From positions 1,426,001 through 1,490,000 of the forward strand of contig CAWFPL010000008.1 in NCBI GenBank assembly GCA_963817785.1: a stretch of 64,000 nt of DNA, written 5' to 3'. The notes under the pieces are model-generated. The model saw nothing but the letters and a program-made list of their open reading frames with translations. It had not been told where the DNA came from and ran no database searches. Below are positions 44,489 through 53,700 of this stretch, in pieces. Within the stretch, counting starts at the first letter, position 1, and every line of letters starts with the position of its first letter. Origin of the DNA: JAKALD01 sp963817785. Its GTDB lineage: Bacteria > Pseudomonadota > Gammaproteobacteria > Burkholderiales > SG8-39. Position numbers and translations under genes: made by a program.

Positions 44489-45568
44489 CTACCTCTGGTC
44501 GTAGTCGAGCACCACCCGGGGAGTGACCGGGTGCGCCTGGCAAGTGAGCCGGAAGCCCTTCGCCACCTCCCCGTCCTCCAGCGTGTAGTTCGCGTCCATG
44601 CGCACTTCGCCCTCGACGAGCCGGGCGCGGCAAGTGCAGCACACCCCCGCCTTGCAGGCATAAGGCAGGTCGGCGCCCGCCCTGACCGCGGCGTCGAGCA
44701 CGCTCGGGCCGTCCGGCGCGAGCTCGAGCCGATGGCGCACGCCATCGACAATCACCGTGACTTCCGAGGTTCCCGCGCCGGGCTTCGGCCGCGCCGCGGT
44801 GCGCGCGGCTACCCGCGGCGCGGGCACGCCGAAGCGCTCCAGGTGAATGCGCGCGCGCGCCAGGCCGCGCGCCTCGAGCCCGGCCTCGACGTCGGCCATC
44901 ATGCCGTCCGGGCCGCACACGAACGCCTCGTCGATCGTCGCCACCGGAATCAGCAGGTCGAGGAAGCGCGCGAGCCTGGCGCGATCGAGGCGCCCGTTGA
45001 ACAGCTCGACCTCCTGCGGGTCGCGGGAGAACACGTGATACAGGGCGAAGCGCGCGAGGTACCGGTCCTTCAGGTCCTCGAGCCCCTCGTTGAAGATCAC
45101 CGTGTCGAGCGAGCGATTGGCGTACACCAGGGTGAAGCGCGAGCGCGGCTCGCGCGCGAGCGTGGTCTTGATGAGCGAGATCACCGGCGTGATGCCGCTG
45201 CCGCCGGCAAAGGCAACGTAGTGCTTCGCGTTGCCGGGGGCGAGCGGCACGAAGAAGCGCCCCTCGGGCGGCATGACCTCGATGGTGTCGCCGGGCTCGA
45301 GCGTGCCGTTCGCCCACGTCGAGAACTTCCCCTCGGGGACGTGCTTCACCGCGACGCGCAGCTCATCCTCGTCCGGGCTCGAGCAGATCGAGTACGAGCG
45401 GCGCAGCTCCTCGCCGTCGAGCCGCTTGCGCAGGTTGAGATACTGCCCCTGGGTATAACGGAAGCGCCCGGCGAGCTCGGGCGGCACGTCGAAGGCGAGC
45501 GAGACGCACTCGGCGGTCTCGCGCCGCACGTCCTTCACTTTCAGCGCATGGAAGTGCGGCGCGCTCAC
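44489..45568 (-). CDS. paaE: Phenylacetyl-CoA epoxidase reductase subunit PaaE
   Basis: Delivers electrons from NAD(P)H to the PaaABC core; 359 aa from GTG 45568. FAD/NAD reductase module (RYTQGQYLNLRKRL, ELRRSYSICSSPDEDELRVA, GGSGITPVISLIKTTLA) and a C-terminal plant-type 2Fe-2S ferredoxin with four Cys (YACKAGVCCTCRARL, then LTCQAHP). GTG overlaps the paaD stop by 4 bp. Confidence 0.96.
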   Translation of the reverse strand: MSAPHFHALKVKDVRRETAECVSLAFDVPPELAGRFRYTQGQYLNLRKRLDGEELRRSYSICSSPDEDELRVAVKHVPEGKFSTWANGTLEPGDTIEVMPPEGRFFVPLAPGNAKHYVAFAGGSGITPVISLIKTTLAREPRSRFTLVYANRSLDTVIFNEGLEDLKDRYLARFALYHVFSRDPQEVELFNGRLDRARLARFLDLLIPVATIDEAFVCGPDGMMADVEAGLEARGLARARIHLERFGVPAPRVAARTAARPKPGAGTSEVTVIVDGVRHRLELAPDGPSVLDAAVRAGADLPYACKAGVCCTCRARLVEGEVRMDANYTLEDGEVAKGFRLTCQAHPVTPRVVLDYDQR

Positions 45569-46017
45569 AGCGGCTTGAAGTAGTCGAAGGGCTCGAGACA
45601 CTCGCGGCAGCGGTAGTGCGCCTTGCAGGCGGTGGAGCCGAATTCCGACACCCGCTCGGTGCGCGCCGAGCCGCAGCGCGGGCACGGCACCGCCTTCGGG
45701 AACAGGTTCACCCGGGACGGCGGCGTGATACCGAAGGCGCGCAGCTTGTCGCGCGCGCCGGGCGCGATCCAGTCGGTGGTCCACGCCGGCGCCAGCACCG
45801 TCCGCACCTTCACCTCGGCAAAGCCGGCGCCCTTCAGCTGACCGACGATCTCCTCCTCGATCATGTGCATCGCCGGGCAGCCCGAGTAGGTCGGCGTGAT
45901 CGCGACCTCGACCGCCGCGCCGCGCTCGTCGATGCTGCGCACGATGCCGAGCTCGGTGATCGAGATCGCCGGAATCTCGGGATCCGGAATGCGCGCGAGG
46001 ACGTCCCAGGCCGTCAC
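45565..46017 (-). CDS. paaD: PaaD, phenylacetyl-CoA epoxidase assembly/maturation protein
   Basis: Needed for the PaaABCE complex, probably in Fe-S assembly; 150 aa from GTG 46017 (46020 also possible). N-terminal MIP18/DUF59-type domain (IPDPEIPAISITELGIVRSI, then TYSGCPAMHMIEEEIVGQLK) and a C-terminal zinc ribbon with CPRCGSARTERVSEFGSTAC and CRECLEPFD. It overlaps paaC and paaE by 4 bp each, showing translational coupling. Confidence 0.94.
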   Translation of the reverse strand: MTAWDVLARIPDPEIPAISITELGIVRSIDERGAAVEVAITPTYSGCPAMHMIEEEIVGQLKGAGFAEVKVRTVLAPAWTTDWIAPGARDKLRAFGITPPSRVNLFPKAVPCPRCGSARTERVSEFGSTACKAHYRCRECLEPFDYFKPL

Positions 46018-46739
46018 CACTGCGCTCCGGGGTAGGTGCGCTGCATGACCTGCATTTCGGCGAGCAGATGGCCGAGGTGCTCGCTGTGCACGCCGCGCTT
46101 GCCGGTCGACAGGAAACGGCTCGGCGCGGGGATCGCCAGCGTCGCCTCCTCGAGCACTGGCTCGACCAGGGCGAGCCAGGGTTCGCGCAGGTCCGCCGCG
46201 TCCGGGTCGACTTCGTCGGGCGCGAACAGCTCGTGCGTGTAGTCCCAGAGCCGGTCGAGCGCGGCCTGCGCCCGGTGGTGCGACGCCTCGGTCCCGTCGC
46301 CCAGGCGCGCCGTCCAGTCGGCGCTGTGCCGCCAGTGGTAGTCGGCTTCCTTGCGCGACTTCCCGGCGATGGCCGCGACTTCGTCGTCGGGCGATTGCGC
46401 GAGGCGCGCGAGCAGCACGCGCTGATAGGCGTCGAACAGCATCCGGCGCACGGTCGTGAACGCGTAATCCCCGTTCGGCAGCTCGACCATGGTGCAGTTG
46501 CGGAACTCGTGCTGCGAGCGAAGCATCGCCAGCCGGTCCTCGTCGCGCCCCTTGCCTTCGAGCCGCCCGGCGCAGGCGAGCCACAGCCGCGCCTGCCCGA
46601 TCAGGTCGAGCGACACGTTGGCCAAGGCGATGTCCTCCTCGAGCGCCGGCCCGTGGCCGAGCCACTCGGCGAGCCGCTGGCCGAGGACCAGGGGGTTGTC
46701 GCCCAGGCGCAGCACGAATTCCGGGTTCGTCGCCATCAC
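46014..46739 (-). CDS. paaC: Phenylacetyl-CoA epoxidase structural subunit PaaC
   Basis: Ferritin-like partner of PaaA lacking a diiron site, 241 aa. Conserved core LRLGDNPLVLGQRLAEWLGH, EEDIALANVSLDLIGQARLW, and KEADYHWRHSADWTARLGDG. Start ATG 46739 overlaps the paaB stop by 4 bp; ATG 46736 is the next option. The complex adds one oxygen to the ring of phenylacetyl-CoA. Confidence 0.95.
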   Translation of the reverse strand: MMATNPEFVLRLGDNPLVLGQRLAEWLGHGPALEEDIALANVSLDLIGQARLWLACAGRLEGKGRDEDRLAMLRSQHEFRNCTMVELPNGDYAFTTVRRMLFDAYQRVLLARLAQSPDDEVAAIAGKSRKEADYHWRHSADWTARLGDGTEASHHRAQAALDRLWDYTHELFAPDEVDPDAADLREPWLALVEPVLEEATLAIPAPSRFLSTGKRGVHSEHLGHLLAEMQVMQRTYPGAQW

Positions 46740-47026
46740 ATGTGCTTCAGTTCGTCGGGCAGCTCGTAGAAGGTCGGGTGGCGGTAGATCTTGTCGGCCA
46801 TCGGCTCGACGAAGCTCTCGCGCTCATCCGGGTCCGAAGCGTGGATCGCGGCCGACGGCACGACCCAGATCGAGACGCCCTCGCTGCGCCGGGTGTACAC
46901 GTCGCGCGCCAGCTTGATCGCCATCGCGGCGTCCGGCGCGTGCAGGCTGCCGCAGTGCTTGTGGTCGAGCCCCTGCTTGGAGCGGATGAAGACTTCCCAT
47001 AACGGCCATTCCTTCTCGCTGCTCAT
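46736..47026 (-). CDS. paaB: Phenylacetyl-CoA epoxidase subunit PaaB
   Basis: Small subunit that bridges PaaAC dimers; 96 aa from ATG 47026. KEWPLWEVFIRSKQGLDHKH and DAAMAIKLARDVYTRRSEGV are diagnostic, and the C-terminus (YRHPTFYELPDELKHM) is the usual PaaB tail. The 103-bp gap from paaA is the longest within the operon. Confidence 0.95.
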   Translation of the reverse strand: MSSEKEWPLWEVFIRSKQGLDHKHCGSLHAPDAAMAIKLARDVYTRRSEGVSIWVVPSAAIHASDPDERESFVEPMADKIYRHPTFYELPDELKHM

Positions 47027-47129
47027 GCGGCCTCCTCCGATCCATCGTTCCACGAACATCCATCGAGCCGTCGGAGGCTCCGCGCCATGAGCCCGGTCGC
47101 ATCCCCGAAGGGGCCCCTGCTCCGCGGGC

Positions 47130-48119
47130 TCATGCCGCCCTCCCTTGGTCCCGTTCCCGCTGCTTCTTGGCATAGGCGAGCGCGGCGTCGCGCACCCATT
47201 GCCCTTCCTGGTACGCGGCCACGCGCGCGGCGAGGCGCTCGCGGTTGCACGGGCCGTCCCCGTTCACCACCCGCCAGAACTCGCCCCAGTCGATGGCACC
47301 GAAGTCGTAGTGGCCGCGCTCGGCGTTCCATTTCAGCTGTGGATCCGGGATCGTCAGCCCGAGAAGCTCGGCCTGCGGCACGGTGACGTCGACGAACTTC
47401 TGGCGCAGCTCGTCGTTCGAGACGCGCTTGATCTTCCACTTCATCGACTGCGCCGAATGCGTGCTGTCCTGGTCCGGCGGCCCGAACATCATCAGGCAGG
47501 GCCACCACCAGCGCTCGAGCGCGTCCTGCGCCATCGCCTTCTGCTCCGCGGTGCCGCGCGCGAGCGCGAGCATGATGTCGAAGCCCTGGCGCTGGTGGAA
47601 CGACTCCTCCTTGCAGATGCGGATCATGGCGCGCGCGTACGGGCCGTACGAGCAGCGGCAGATCGGGATCTGGTTCATGATCGCCGCGCTGTCGACCAGC
47701 CAGCCGATCGCCCCCACGTCCGCCCAGGTGAGCGTCGGGTAGTTGAAAATCGAGGAGTACTTCGCCTTGCCCGCGTTGAGTGCCACCATCATCTGGTCGC
47801 GCGACTGGCCGAGCGTCTCCGCCGCCGAGTACAGGTACAGCCCGTGGCCCGCCTCGTCCTGCACCTTGGCGATCAGGATCGCCTTGCGCTTGAGCGTCGG
47901 CGCACGCGTGATCCAGTTGCCCTCGGGATACATGCCGACGATCTCGGAATGCGCGTGCTGCGAGATCTGGCGCAGCAGCGTCTTGCGGTAGGCCTCGGGC
48001 ATCCAGTCGCGCGGCTCGATCTTCGCGTCGGCGTCGACCCTGGCCTCGAAGCGCCGCTCCTCGGCCGAGTGGCCGCCGAGCTGCACCTGCCCGGGCAGGT
48101 CCATCGATTGGGTGTACAT
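47130..48119 (-). CDS. paaA: Phenylacetyl-CoA epoxidase catalytic subunit PaaA
   Basis: Diiron mono-oxygenase subunit that epoxidises phenylacetyl-CoA; 329 aa from ATG 48119, with GGAGGAG 6 nt upstream. The helical bundle carries the carboxylate/His ligands (KVQDEAGHGLYLYSAAETLG, ICKEESFHQRQGFDIMLALA). An upstream in-frame ATG near 48149 lies inside the operator region and is not preferred. First gene of paaABCDE and divergent from paaX. Confidence 0.96.
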   Translation of the reverse strand: MYTQSMDLPGQVQLGGHSAEERRFEARVDADAKIEPRDWMPEAYRKTLLRQISQHAHSEIVGMYPEGNWITRAPTLKRKAILIAKVQDEAGHGLYLYSAAETLGQSRDQMMVALNAGKAKYSSIFNYPTLTWADVGAIGWLVDSAAIMNQIPICRCSYGPYARAMIRICKEESFHQRQGFDIMLALARGTAEQKAMAQDALERWWWPCLMMFGPPDQDSTHSAQSMKWKIKRVSNDELRQKFVDVTVPQAELLGLTIPDPQLKWNAERGHYDFGAIDWGEFWRVVNGDGPCNRERLAARVAAYQEGQWVRDAALAYAKKQRERDQGRAA

Positions 48120-48139
48120 CGGCGCTCCTCCAGCGCTGA

Positions 48140-48183
48140 AATGATACACATTTCTTGATATGCGTCAATAATTCTGTATCATT
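48140..48183. promoter_or_regulatory. Nested palindromes in the paaA-paaX divergent region (candidate PaaX operator)
   Basis: Outer arms AATGATACA (48140-48148) and TGTATCATT (48175-48183) are a perfect 9-bp inverted repeat 26 bp apart. An inner TTGA-TATGCG-TCAA (48155-48168) has exactly the same centre. The region is AT-rich, lies between the two starts, and should contain both promoters, so a PaaX-type repressor could silence paaABCDE and itself. Confidence 0.75.
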
Positions 48184-48188
48184 TACGA

Positions 48189-49133
48189 ATGCCCTCCGCC
48201 GACCCCGCCGCGCGCCTGATCGCGGCCTTCCGCCGCGCCCGGCCGATCCGCGCGATCCCCCTGATCGTCACCGTGTTCGGCGACGCGGTGGCGCCGCACG
48301 GCGGCCGCGCCTGGCTCGGCTCGCTCATCCGCCTGCTCGCGCCGTTCGGTGTGTCGGAACGGCTGGTTCGCACCTCCGTGTTCCGGCTCGCGCGCGAGCA
48401 CTGGCTGCGCGTTGAAACCCTCGGGCGCAGGAGCGACTACCGGCTCACCGAATTCGGGCAGCGCCAGTTCGACGCCGCCGCGCGCCACATCTATGCGCCT
48501 GCGCGGCCCGCCTGGGACGGCCGCTGGCGCATGCTGGTCGCGCTGCCCGGCAAGTGGGGCGCGCGCGAGCGCGAGCACCTGCGCCGCAGCCTCGCCTGGC
48601 AGGGCTTCGGCCAGCTGGGCGGCGGCGTCTTCGTCCATCCGGGCAGGGCGCTTGCCGAAGTGCTCGCCGCGCTCGACACGGAGGACTTTCCCGAGCTGAG
48701 CGCGAAACTCTTCGCGCTCACGGGGGAAGGGCGAGGCGACCACGAGCGCATCGTGCGCGCGGCCTGGGACTTGGAAGAGCTGTCGCGCGCATACGGCGCC
48801 TTCGTGCGCCGCTACGAGCCGCTGGCGGCCAGCCGGGCCATCGCCGCCGATCCGGAGCGCGCATTCCTGATGCGTACCCTGCTCATCCACGACTACCGCA
48901 GGCTGCTGCTGCGCGACCCGGAGCTGCCCGACGATCTGCTGCCGCCGGACTGGCATGGCCGCCGCGCGCGCGCGCTGACCGTGCGGCTCTACCGGCTATT
49001 GGCCGCCCCATCCGAAGCGCACTTGCGGCAGCAGCTGCTCACCGCGGACGGTTCACACCCGCCCTTGGCGCCGGATTTTTTCGACCGCGTCGGAGGCATC
49101 GCGCGCCGGCGCGCGCTTGCGGCAGCTGACTGA
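48189..49133 (+). CDS. paaX: PaaX-family transcriptional repressor
   Basis: 314 aa. N-terminal winged-helix (IRAIPLIVTVFGDAVAPHGG, SERLVRTSVFRLAREHWLRV) and a C-terminal ligand domain of PaaX type (GFGQLGGGVFVHPGRALAEV, LMRTLLIHDYRRLLLRDPEL, LPDDLLPPDWHGRRARAL). PaaX repressors are released by phenylacetyl-CoA. Divergent from paaABCDE, over the palindromes at 48140-48183. Confidence 0.94.
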   Translation: MPSADPAARLIAAFRRARPIRAIPLIVTVFGDAVAPHGGRAWLGSLIRLLAPFGVSERLVRTSVFRLAREHWLRVETLGRRSDYRLTEFGQRQFDAAARHIYAPARPAWDGRWRMLVALPGKWGAREREHLRRSLAWQGFGQLGGGVFVHPGRALAEVLAALDTEDFPELSAKLFALTGEGRGDHERIVRAAWDLEELSRAYGAFVRRYEPLAASRAIAADPERAFLMRTLLIHDYRRLLLRDPELPDDLLPPDWHGRRARALTVRLYRLLAAPSEAHLRQQLLTADGSHPPLAPDFFDRVGGIARRRALAAAD

Positions 49134-49152
49134 ACGCGCCAGCGAGGCGCGT
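49134..49152. terminator. Hairpin between convergent paaX and the thioredoxin-like gene
   Basis: ACGCGCC-AGCGA-GGCGCGT, a 7-bp perfect stem that begins right after the paaX stop. No U-run is seen on either strand, so it is a weaker bidirectional terminator candidate. Confidence 0.45.
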
Positions 49153-49159
49153 GCCGCGG

Positions 49160-49630
49160 CTACTTCTGCGCGCGCTCCAGGACGGCCAGAAACTCGCGCG
49201 GCGCGCGATAGCCAACCGAGCTTTCGACGACCTCGCCCTTTTCGTTCAGGAACAGGATGGTCGGCGTATAGCGCACGCCGAAGGACTGGGCGAGCGCCTT
49301 TTCAGGGCGCTTCTTGCCGTCGACCCACACCGTGTCGCGCGCGCCGAACATGTCGATCGCCACCATGTAGAACTTGCTCCTGAGCAGCGCAGCGACCCGC
49401 GGGTCGGCGAAGGTCTCCTCGGCCATGCGCTTGCAGTAGATGCAGCCTTTCTGCTCGATGAACACGGCCACGCGCTTGCCGGCCTTGGCCGCATCGCGCA
49501 CCTCGTCCGGAAACACCAGGAAGGACTCCTGGAACACGCCGCTCGGCGCATCGTCGCTCGCCATGGCATGTGCCTCGGGCGCGGCGAGCACGGCGGCGGC
49601 GGCGAAGACGAAAAAGGTTCGGCGATCCAT
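49160..49630 (-). CDS. Exported thioredoxin-like protein (SoxW-like)
   Basis: 156 aa from ATG 49630, giving a signal peptide MDRRTFFVFAAAAVLAA. Thioredoxin fold with the redox pair in EQKGCIYCKRMAEETF, a cis-Pro loop in GVRYTPTILFLNEKGE, and a shortened C-terminus. SoxW and related proteins act on periplasmic disulfides, often in sulfur oxidation, but no sox gene is seen here. Convergent with paaX, so it is not part of that operon. Confidence 0.85.
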   Translation of the reverse strand: MDRRTFFVFAAAAVLAAPEAHAMASDDAPSGVFQESFLVFPDEVRDAAKAGKRVAVFIEQKGCIYCKRMAEETFADPRVAALLRSKFYMVAIDMFGARDTVWVDGKKRPEKALAQSFGVRYTPTILFLNEKGEVVESSVGYRAPREFLAVLERAQK

Positions 49631-49745
49631 GCCGCAATTATGACCCGAAGCGGGCCAGCTGCGGTCACCAGGTTTCGCAGGCTCGCCAGCTTGGTGAAAG
49701 CCGATCGCGCCGTCGGCACTTGCCAGAATCAACGCCGCCGAAGGC

Positions 49746-50603
49746 TCAGCCCGCGAGCAGGAAATCGCGCACGATGGCGATCTGGTCCTCGTGCATCAGG
49801 GTCGGAGCGTGGCCCACGCCGGCGATTTCCACCACCTTCGCCTTCGGGCCGCGCGCGACCATCTGCTCACAGGTAGCGCGCGCTAGCAGATCGGAGCGCG
49901 CTCCGCGCAGCACCAGCGTCGGGCAGGCCACCGCTTCGTACAGCGGCCACAGCTCCAGGTCCTGGTCCGGCATCTGGGCGCGATACGGCTCCGCGATCCG
50001 CGGATCGTAGTGCAGGCGGTAGCTGCCGTCGGGGTTGCGGCGCAGCACCACCTCGGTGAGGAAGCGCCACTCGGCGTCGCTGTGCGGGCCGAAAGGCGCG
50101 CTCACCGTGCGCACGTATTGTTCCGCCGCCTCGAGGCTGTGAAAGACCGGCGCCTTGCCGAGGTAGGTGCCGATGCGCTCCAGCGAGGTCCTGGCGATCA
50201 CCGGGCCGGCGTCGTTCAGCACGAGCTTGTTCACCGGCGTGCCCGCCTGCGCGGCGAGCGCCATGCCGATCAGCCCGCCCATCGAAGTGCCGACCCAGTG
50301 CACGCTGTCCACGTCGAGGCGCGCGATCAGCGTCACCAGGTCCGCGACATACTGCGGCAGCGCGTACAGCATCGGATCGGGCAGCCAGTCCGAGTCGCCG
50401 CGTCCGGCCACGTCCGGGCACACCACCCGGTAGTGCGCGCTGAGCTCCCGGGCCAGCGCGTCGAAGTCGCGAGCGCAGCGCGTCAGACCGTGCACGCAGA
50501 CGAGGGCTTTCGGATTGCGCGCCTCGCCCCATTCCAGGTAGGCCATGCGGTGCAGCCCCCTGGGCGAGGCGCACTGCACGAAGCGCTGACGCGCCGCGCT
50601 CAT
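49746..50603 (-). CDS. Alpha/beta-hydrolase
   Basis: 285 aa from ATG 50603. Catalytic Ser in the nucleophile elbow VGTSMGGLIGMAL, oxyanion-region CVHGLTRCARDF, and His in IAGVGHAPTLMHED; the acid is likely the Asp in RGARSDLLARATCEQM. The family includes esterases and C-C hydrolases acting on ring-cleavage products; the substrate is unknown. It overlaps the next upstream gene by 4 bp. Confidence 0.88.
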   Translation of the reverse strand: MSAARQRFVQCASPRGLHRMAYLEWGEARNPKALVCVHGLTRCARDFDALARELSAHYRVVCPDVAGRGDSDWLPDPMLYALPQYVADLVTLIARLDVDSVHWVGTSMGGLIGMALAAQAGTPVNKLVLNDAGPVIARTSLERIGTYLGKAPVFHSLEAAEQYVRTVSAPFGPHSDAEWRFLTEVVLRRNPDGSYRLHYDPRIAEPYRAQMPDQDLELWPLYEAVACPTLVLRGARSDLLARATCEQMVARGPKAKVVEIAGVGHAPTLMHEDQIAIVRDFLLAG

Positions 50604-51412
50604 TGCGCCCCCGCGCGCTTCCGCCACAGCGCGAGCAACGCGTCGCGCGCGCGCAGGCCCGCCGCATCGAGCGTGGAAAAGCGCACGCTGCCGTCCTCCT
50701 GCGCCCCCGCCTCGCGCAGCCGCGCCAGCTGCCCGGACTTGACGTTCGCCCCGCGCGGCGCATAGCCGTACTCGGCGTAGCGCCTGCGCTCGAGCGCCGT
50801 GTCTTCGGCCGGGCTCTCGTCGTACCACAGCCAGTCGGCGGCGAACTCGAACGCGAGATCCTCCAGCGCCGCGAACTCCTCCGCCGGGATCGGCTCGCCA
50901 TCCGCGCTCCAGCGTTCCGCGGCGCCCTCCGCGAGCCGCAGCCCGCCCGACTCGAAGCGGAAATAGGCATGGCGATCGGCGCTCGCGGCGTAGCCGTAGA
51001 GCGCGTCGCGTTCCGCGCGGCACGCCATGGCGAGCACCAGCTCGCCATGTGCCGACAGCGTGACGTCGACGCCGAGCGGCCCGCCGTCGGCCAGCGCGCT
51101 GCGGCTGCTCTCGAGCAGCCGGCCGCCCTCGATCACCGCGCGTCCGGCCACCGCGCGCGGCGCGTCGCGCCACTCCGCCTCCACGCGCAGGTCGGGAAAC
51201 TCGAGCGTCGCGTTGGCGAAGGCGGGGAACGGAATGCCGCGCGCGATCTCGAAGCGGTACTCGAGGCGATCCGCGGTGTGATGCTCGCTGTAGGGCTCGG
51301 CGTCGATGTCGCGCACCAGCAGCCAGCGCACCCGCTCGCGGAAGGCGTCGAAGTTCTCCGGGCGCCCGGTGACGCGGATCACGGCGGTGAAAGCGGCCGG
51401 CGCCCCCGTCAC
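50600..51412 (-). CDS. Protein of unknown function upstream of the hydrolase
   Basis: 270 aa from GTG 51412 (VTGAPAAFTAVIRVTGRPEN); a longer start upstream would run into dodecin. The middle part has paired strands (PFPAFANATLEFPDLRVEAE, then DVTLSAHGELVLAMACRAER) and the C-terminal helical part is acidic (EEFAALEDLAFEFAADWLWY). No signal peptide or membrane segment. I recognise no family. A 4-bp overlap with the hydrolase gene and a 4-bp gap from dodecin suggest one operon of three genes. Confidence 0.6.
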   Translation of the reverse strand: MTGAPAAFTAVIRVTGRPENFDAFRERVRWLLVRDIDAEPYSEHHTADRLEYRFEIARGIPFPAFANATLEFPDLRVEAEWRDAPRAVAGRAVIEGGRLLESSRSALADGGPLGVDVTLSAHGELVLAMACRAERDALYGYAASADRHAYFRFESGGLRLAEGAAERWSADGEPIPAEEFAALEDLAFEFAADWLWYDESPAEDTALERRRYAEYGYAPRGANVKSGQLARLREAGAQEDGSVRFSTLDAAGLRARDALLALWRKRAGAQ

Positions 51413-51416
51413 GGAA

Positions 51417-51638
51417 TTACGACTCGTACTTGAACGACAGCGCAAGGCGCGTGCGGAACGCCGTGATCTTGCCGTTCTCGACCTTGACGTCGAGCTTCAC
51501 CACCTCGGCGATGCGCAGATCGCGCAGCGACTTCGAGGCCGTCTTCACGGCATTGCGCGCCGCCTCCTCCCACGAGTCGGGGCTGGTCCCGATCACGTCC
51601 ACGACCCGGTAGACCGCTTCTTCCGCCTTCTTCGCCAT
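51417..51638 (-). CDS. Dodecin (flavin-storage protein)
   Basis: Forms hollow dodecamers that store or sequester flavin; 73 aa from ATG 51638, with AAGGAGG upstream. Pattern VYRVVDVIGTSPDSWEEAAR, then LRIAEVVKLDVKVENGKITA, matches the dodecin strand-helix-strand. It ends 4 bp before the unknown gene. Confidence 0.93.
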   Translation of the reverse strand: MAKKAEEAVYRVVDVIGTSPDSWEEAARNAVKTASKSLRDLRIAEVVKLDVKVENGKITAFRTRLALSFKYES

Positions 51639-51691
51639 TGACCCCTCCTTCGAGGATGATGCGGGCACAAGCCCGCCGGCCGATTATCCGC

Positions 51692-53262
51692 CTAGGGCAT
51701 CGCGTCGTGCCAGCAGCGGCGCCGCCGCGCGCGCTCGGCCTCGAGCGCCGGTCCGCCCGCGACCAGGCGCACCTCGATCGCACCGTCGCGATCGGTGCGC
51801 AGCAGGCGTACGCCGCGCGCGCGGTAGCCCTCGAGCACGCCGGAATTGGGATGAGCGAAGCGGTTGCGGTAGCCGACGGACACCACCGCGGCCGATGGCC
51901 GGACGGCAGCCAGGAACTCGGCGCTCGAAGAGGTCCGGCTGCCGTGATGCGGCACCAGCAGCACATCGGCCCCGAGCTCGGACGCCCGGCGAGCCCTGAG
52001 CAAGGCCTCGGCCGCGCGTTCGATATCGCCGCTGAGCAGCATCGCCTGGTCCCCGGCCGCGACGCGCAGCACGCAGCTCATGTTGTTGGCGCGCTCGCCG
52101 GCGCGAGCCCCCGGTTGCGGATGCAGCACGGAGAAGCGCACCCCGTCCCACTCCCAGGAGACGCCGCGCGTGCAGCGCTGCGCTGCCGGGGCCAGCGCGA
52201 GAAGCGGATGCGAGTCGGGCAGCGAGGAGTACAGCGCACCGACTTCGAACGCCCGCAGCACGGACTCCGCGCCGCCGATGTGATCCAGGTCGTCGTGGGT
52301 CAACACCACGGCGTCGAGCCGCGACACGCCGGAAGCGCGCAGGAAAGGTGCGATGACGCGCGCGCCGGCATCCGCGTCCGGTCCGTACGCCGGGCCGGCG
52401 TCGTAGAGCAGCGCATGCCGTGCCGTGCGCACGACGACCGCCAGCCCCAGGTCGACGTCGAGCGTAGTGAGCCAGGCCTCGCCCGGCGCCGGCGCCGGCG
52501 CCGGCAGCGCGAACGCGGGTAGCATCAGGGCGATGCCGGTAGCGCGCCAGGGAACGCCGCGCGGCGCCAGCAGCCAGGCCGCGCCGGCACAGGCGAGCAG
52601 CGTCGCCCAGAGCGGCGCCGCGTGCTGCTGCAGGACGGCGTACGGCAGGGCGGCGCACCACTCCAGAAAGCGCAGCAGCCACTCGGTGAGCCACGCGGCG
52701 AAGTGCAGCAGCGTGTCGACCGGCAGCGCCGCCGCGAGCAGCGTCAACGGCGTGATGACGACCGACACCAGCGGGATCGCCAGGGCGTTGGCAAGCGGAC
52801 CGCCCAGGCAGATCTGCGCGAACAGGAACAGCGTCGCGGGCGCCAGGCCGACGGTGATCGCCCACTGCACGCGCAGCCACTGCAGCGGCCGCGCTTCGCG
52901 TCCGACGCCGTCCGCGGACACGTAGAAGATCAGCGCCACCGCGCCGAACGAGAGCCAGAAGCCCGGCGCGAGCACCGCCCAGGGGTCGGCCGCCAGCACC
53001 GCGGCGAGCGCGAGCGCCAGGGTGCGCCCCGGGGCCGCCACGCGCGCGGACCACAGCGCCGCTGCGACCACGCTCACCATCAGGAAAGTGCGCTGCGCGG
53101 GCACGGCGAAACCGGCGAGCAGCGAGTAGCCCAGCGCGGCCAGGGCCGCGGCCTTGCGCGCCGGCCAGCGCCGCGCCAGCGGCGTCGCGCGCCGCCAGCC
53201 GAGCGCCACCAGCCAGGCGACCAGACCCGAGACCAGCGTTACGTGCAGTCCCGAGATGCTCA
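51692..53262 (-). pseudogene. comEC: comEC/rec2 3' part, separated from its 5' part by an insertion
   Basis: Encodes the second half of the DNA-uptake channel: the competence membrane domain (SISGLHVTLVSGLVAWLVAL onward, about seven helices) and the C-terminal metallo-beta-lactamase-like domain (VLTHDDLDHIGGAESVLRAF, VLLVPHHGSRTSSSAEF). The reading frame is open up to the insertion point but has no start of its own except a TTG. The 5' part resumes at 54548. The adjacent sequence TGAGCA is repeated at both edges (plus strand TGCTCA at 53257 and 54548). Confidence 0.88.
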
Positions 53263-53700
53263 ACTAGGGGTGTGTTTACTGACATCCCCGTGAGCGTGGC
53301 CGGGGTGTTGCGGCGGTGAGCAACAAAGAGCAAAGCCGTTCGCCCGTTCCGGACGCGCCGTGTTTACTCTGGCAGGATGGGGGGCCAATCACCGCCTCCT
53401 ACCCGTCAGCCCCAACCCGTTCGTGCGAGAGCTTGGCGGATCTCATCAGTTCCAACGGACCAACAGATGCGAAATGAGGCAGTGACCTTCAGTCCCCCCC
53501 CCAAGCAGAAGGAGCCGGTCAAGCGTCGGCGCACTTTACATGCTCGGCTAAGACGTGGATTTGAATCGCCGCGCGAGGACCGTAACCCTTTGCCGAAATG
53601 ACCAAACCTTGACTTTGGCTTTGTTCTTGCTCGGGGATCGTCAAACATAAGGGATCTTTCGTGTTGCACTTTTGCGGTGAGCTATAGGGGGTCAAGCAGC
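53263..53700. other. Left part of the insertion, non-coding
   Basis: About 440 bp without a supported gene. It shows the GTGTTTACT direct repeats, a C9 tract, a stretch resembling the T arm of a tRNA on the minus strand (near 53560-53580) that lacks the rest of a tRNA, and a TTGACT (53609-53614) that could be a -35 box for the downstream gene. Confidence 0.5.

Noticed and set aside
53530..53600. tRNA-like stretch on the minus strand (GATTCAAATCC)
   Set aside because: Only a T-arm-like piece is seen. No matching acceptor, D or anticodon stem could be built.
53377..53669. Short open frames on both strands in the left part of the comEC insertion
   Set aside because: No ribosome sites, no recognisable domain, and they overlap each other. 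They look like chance frames.
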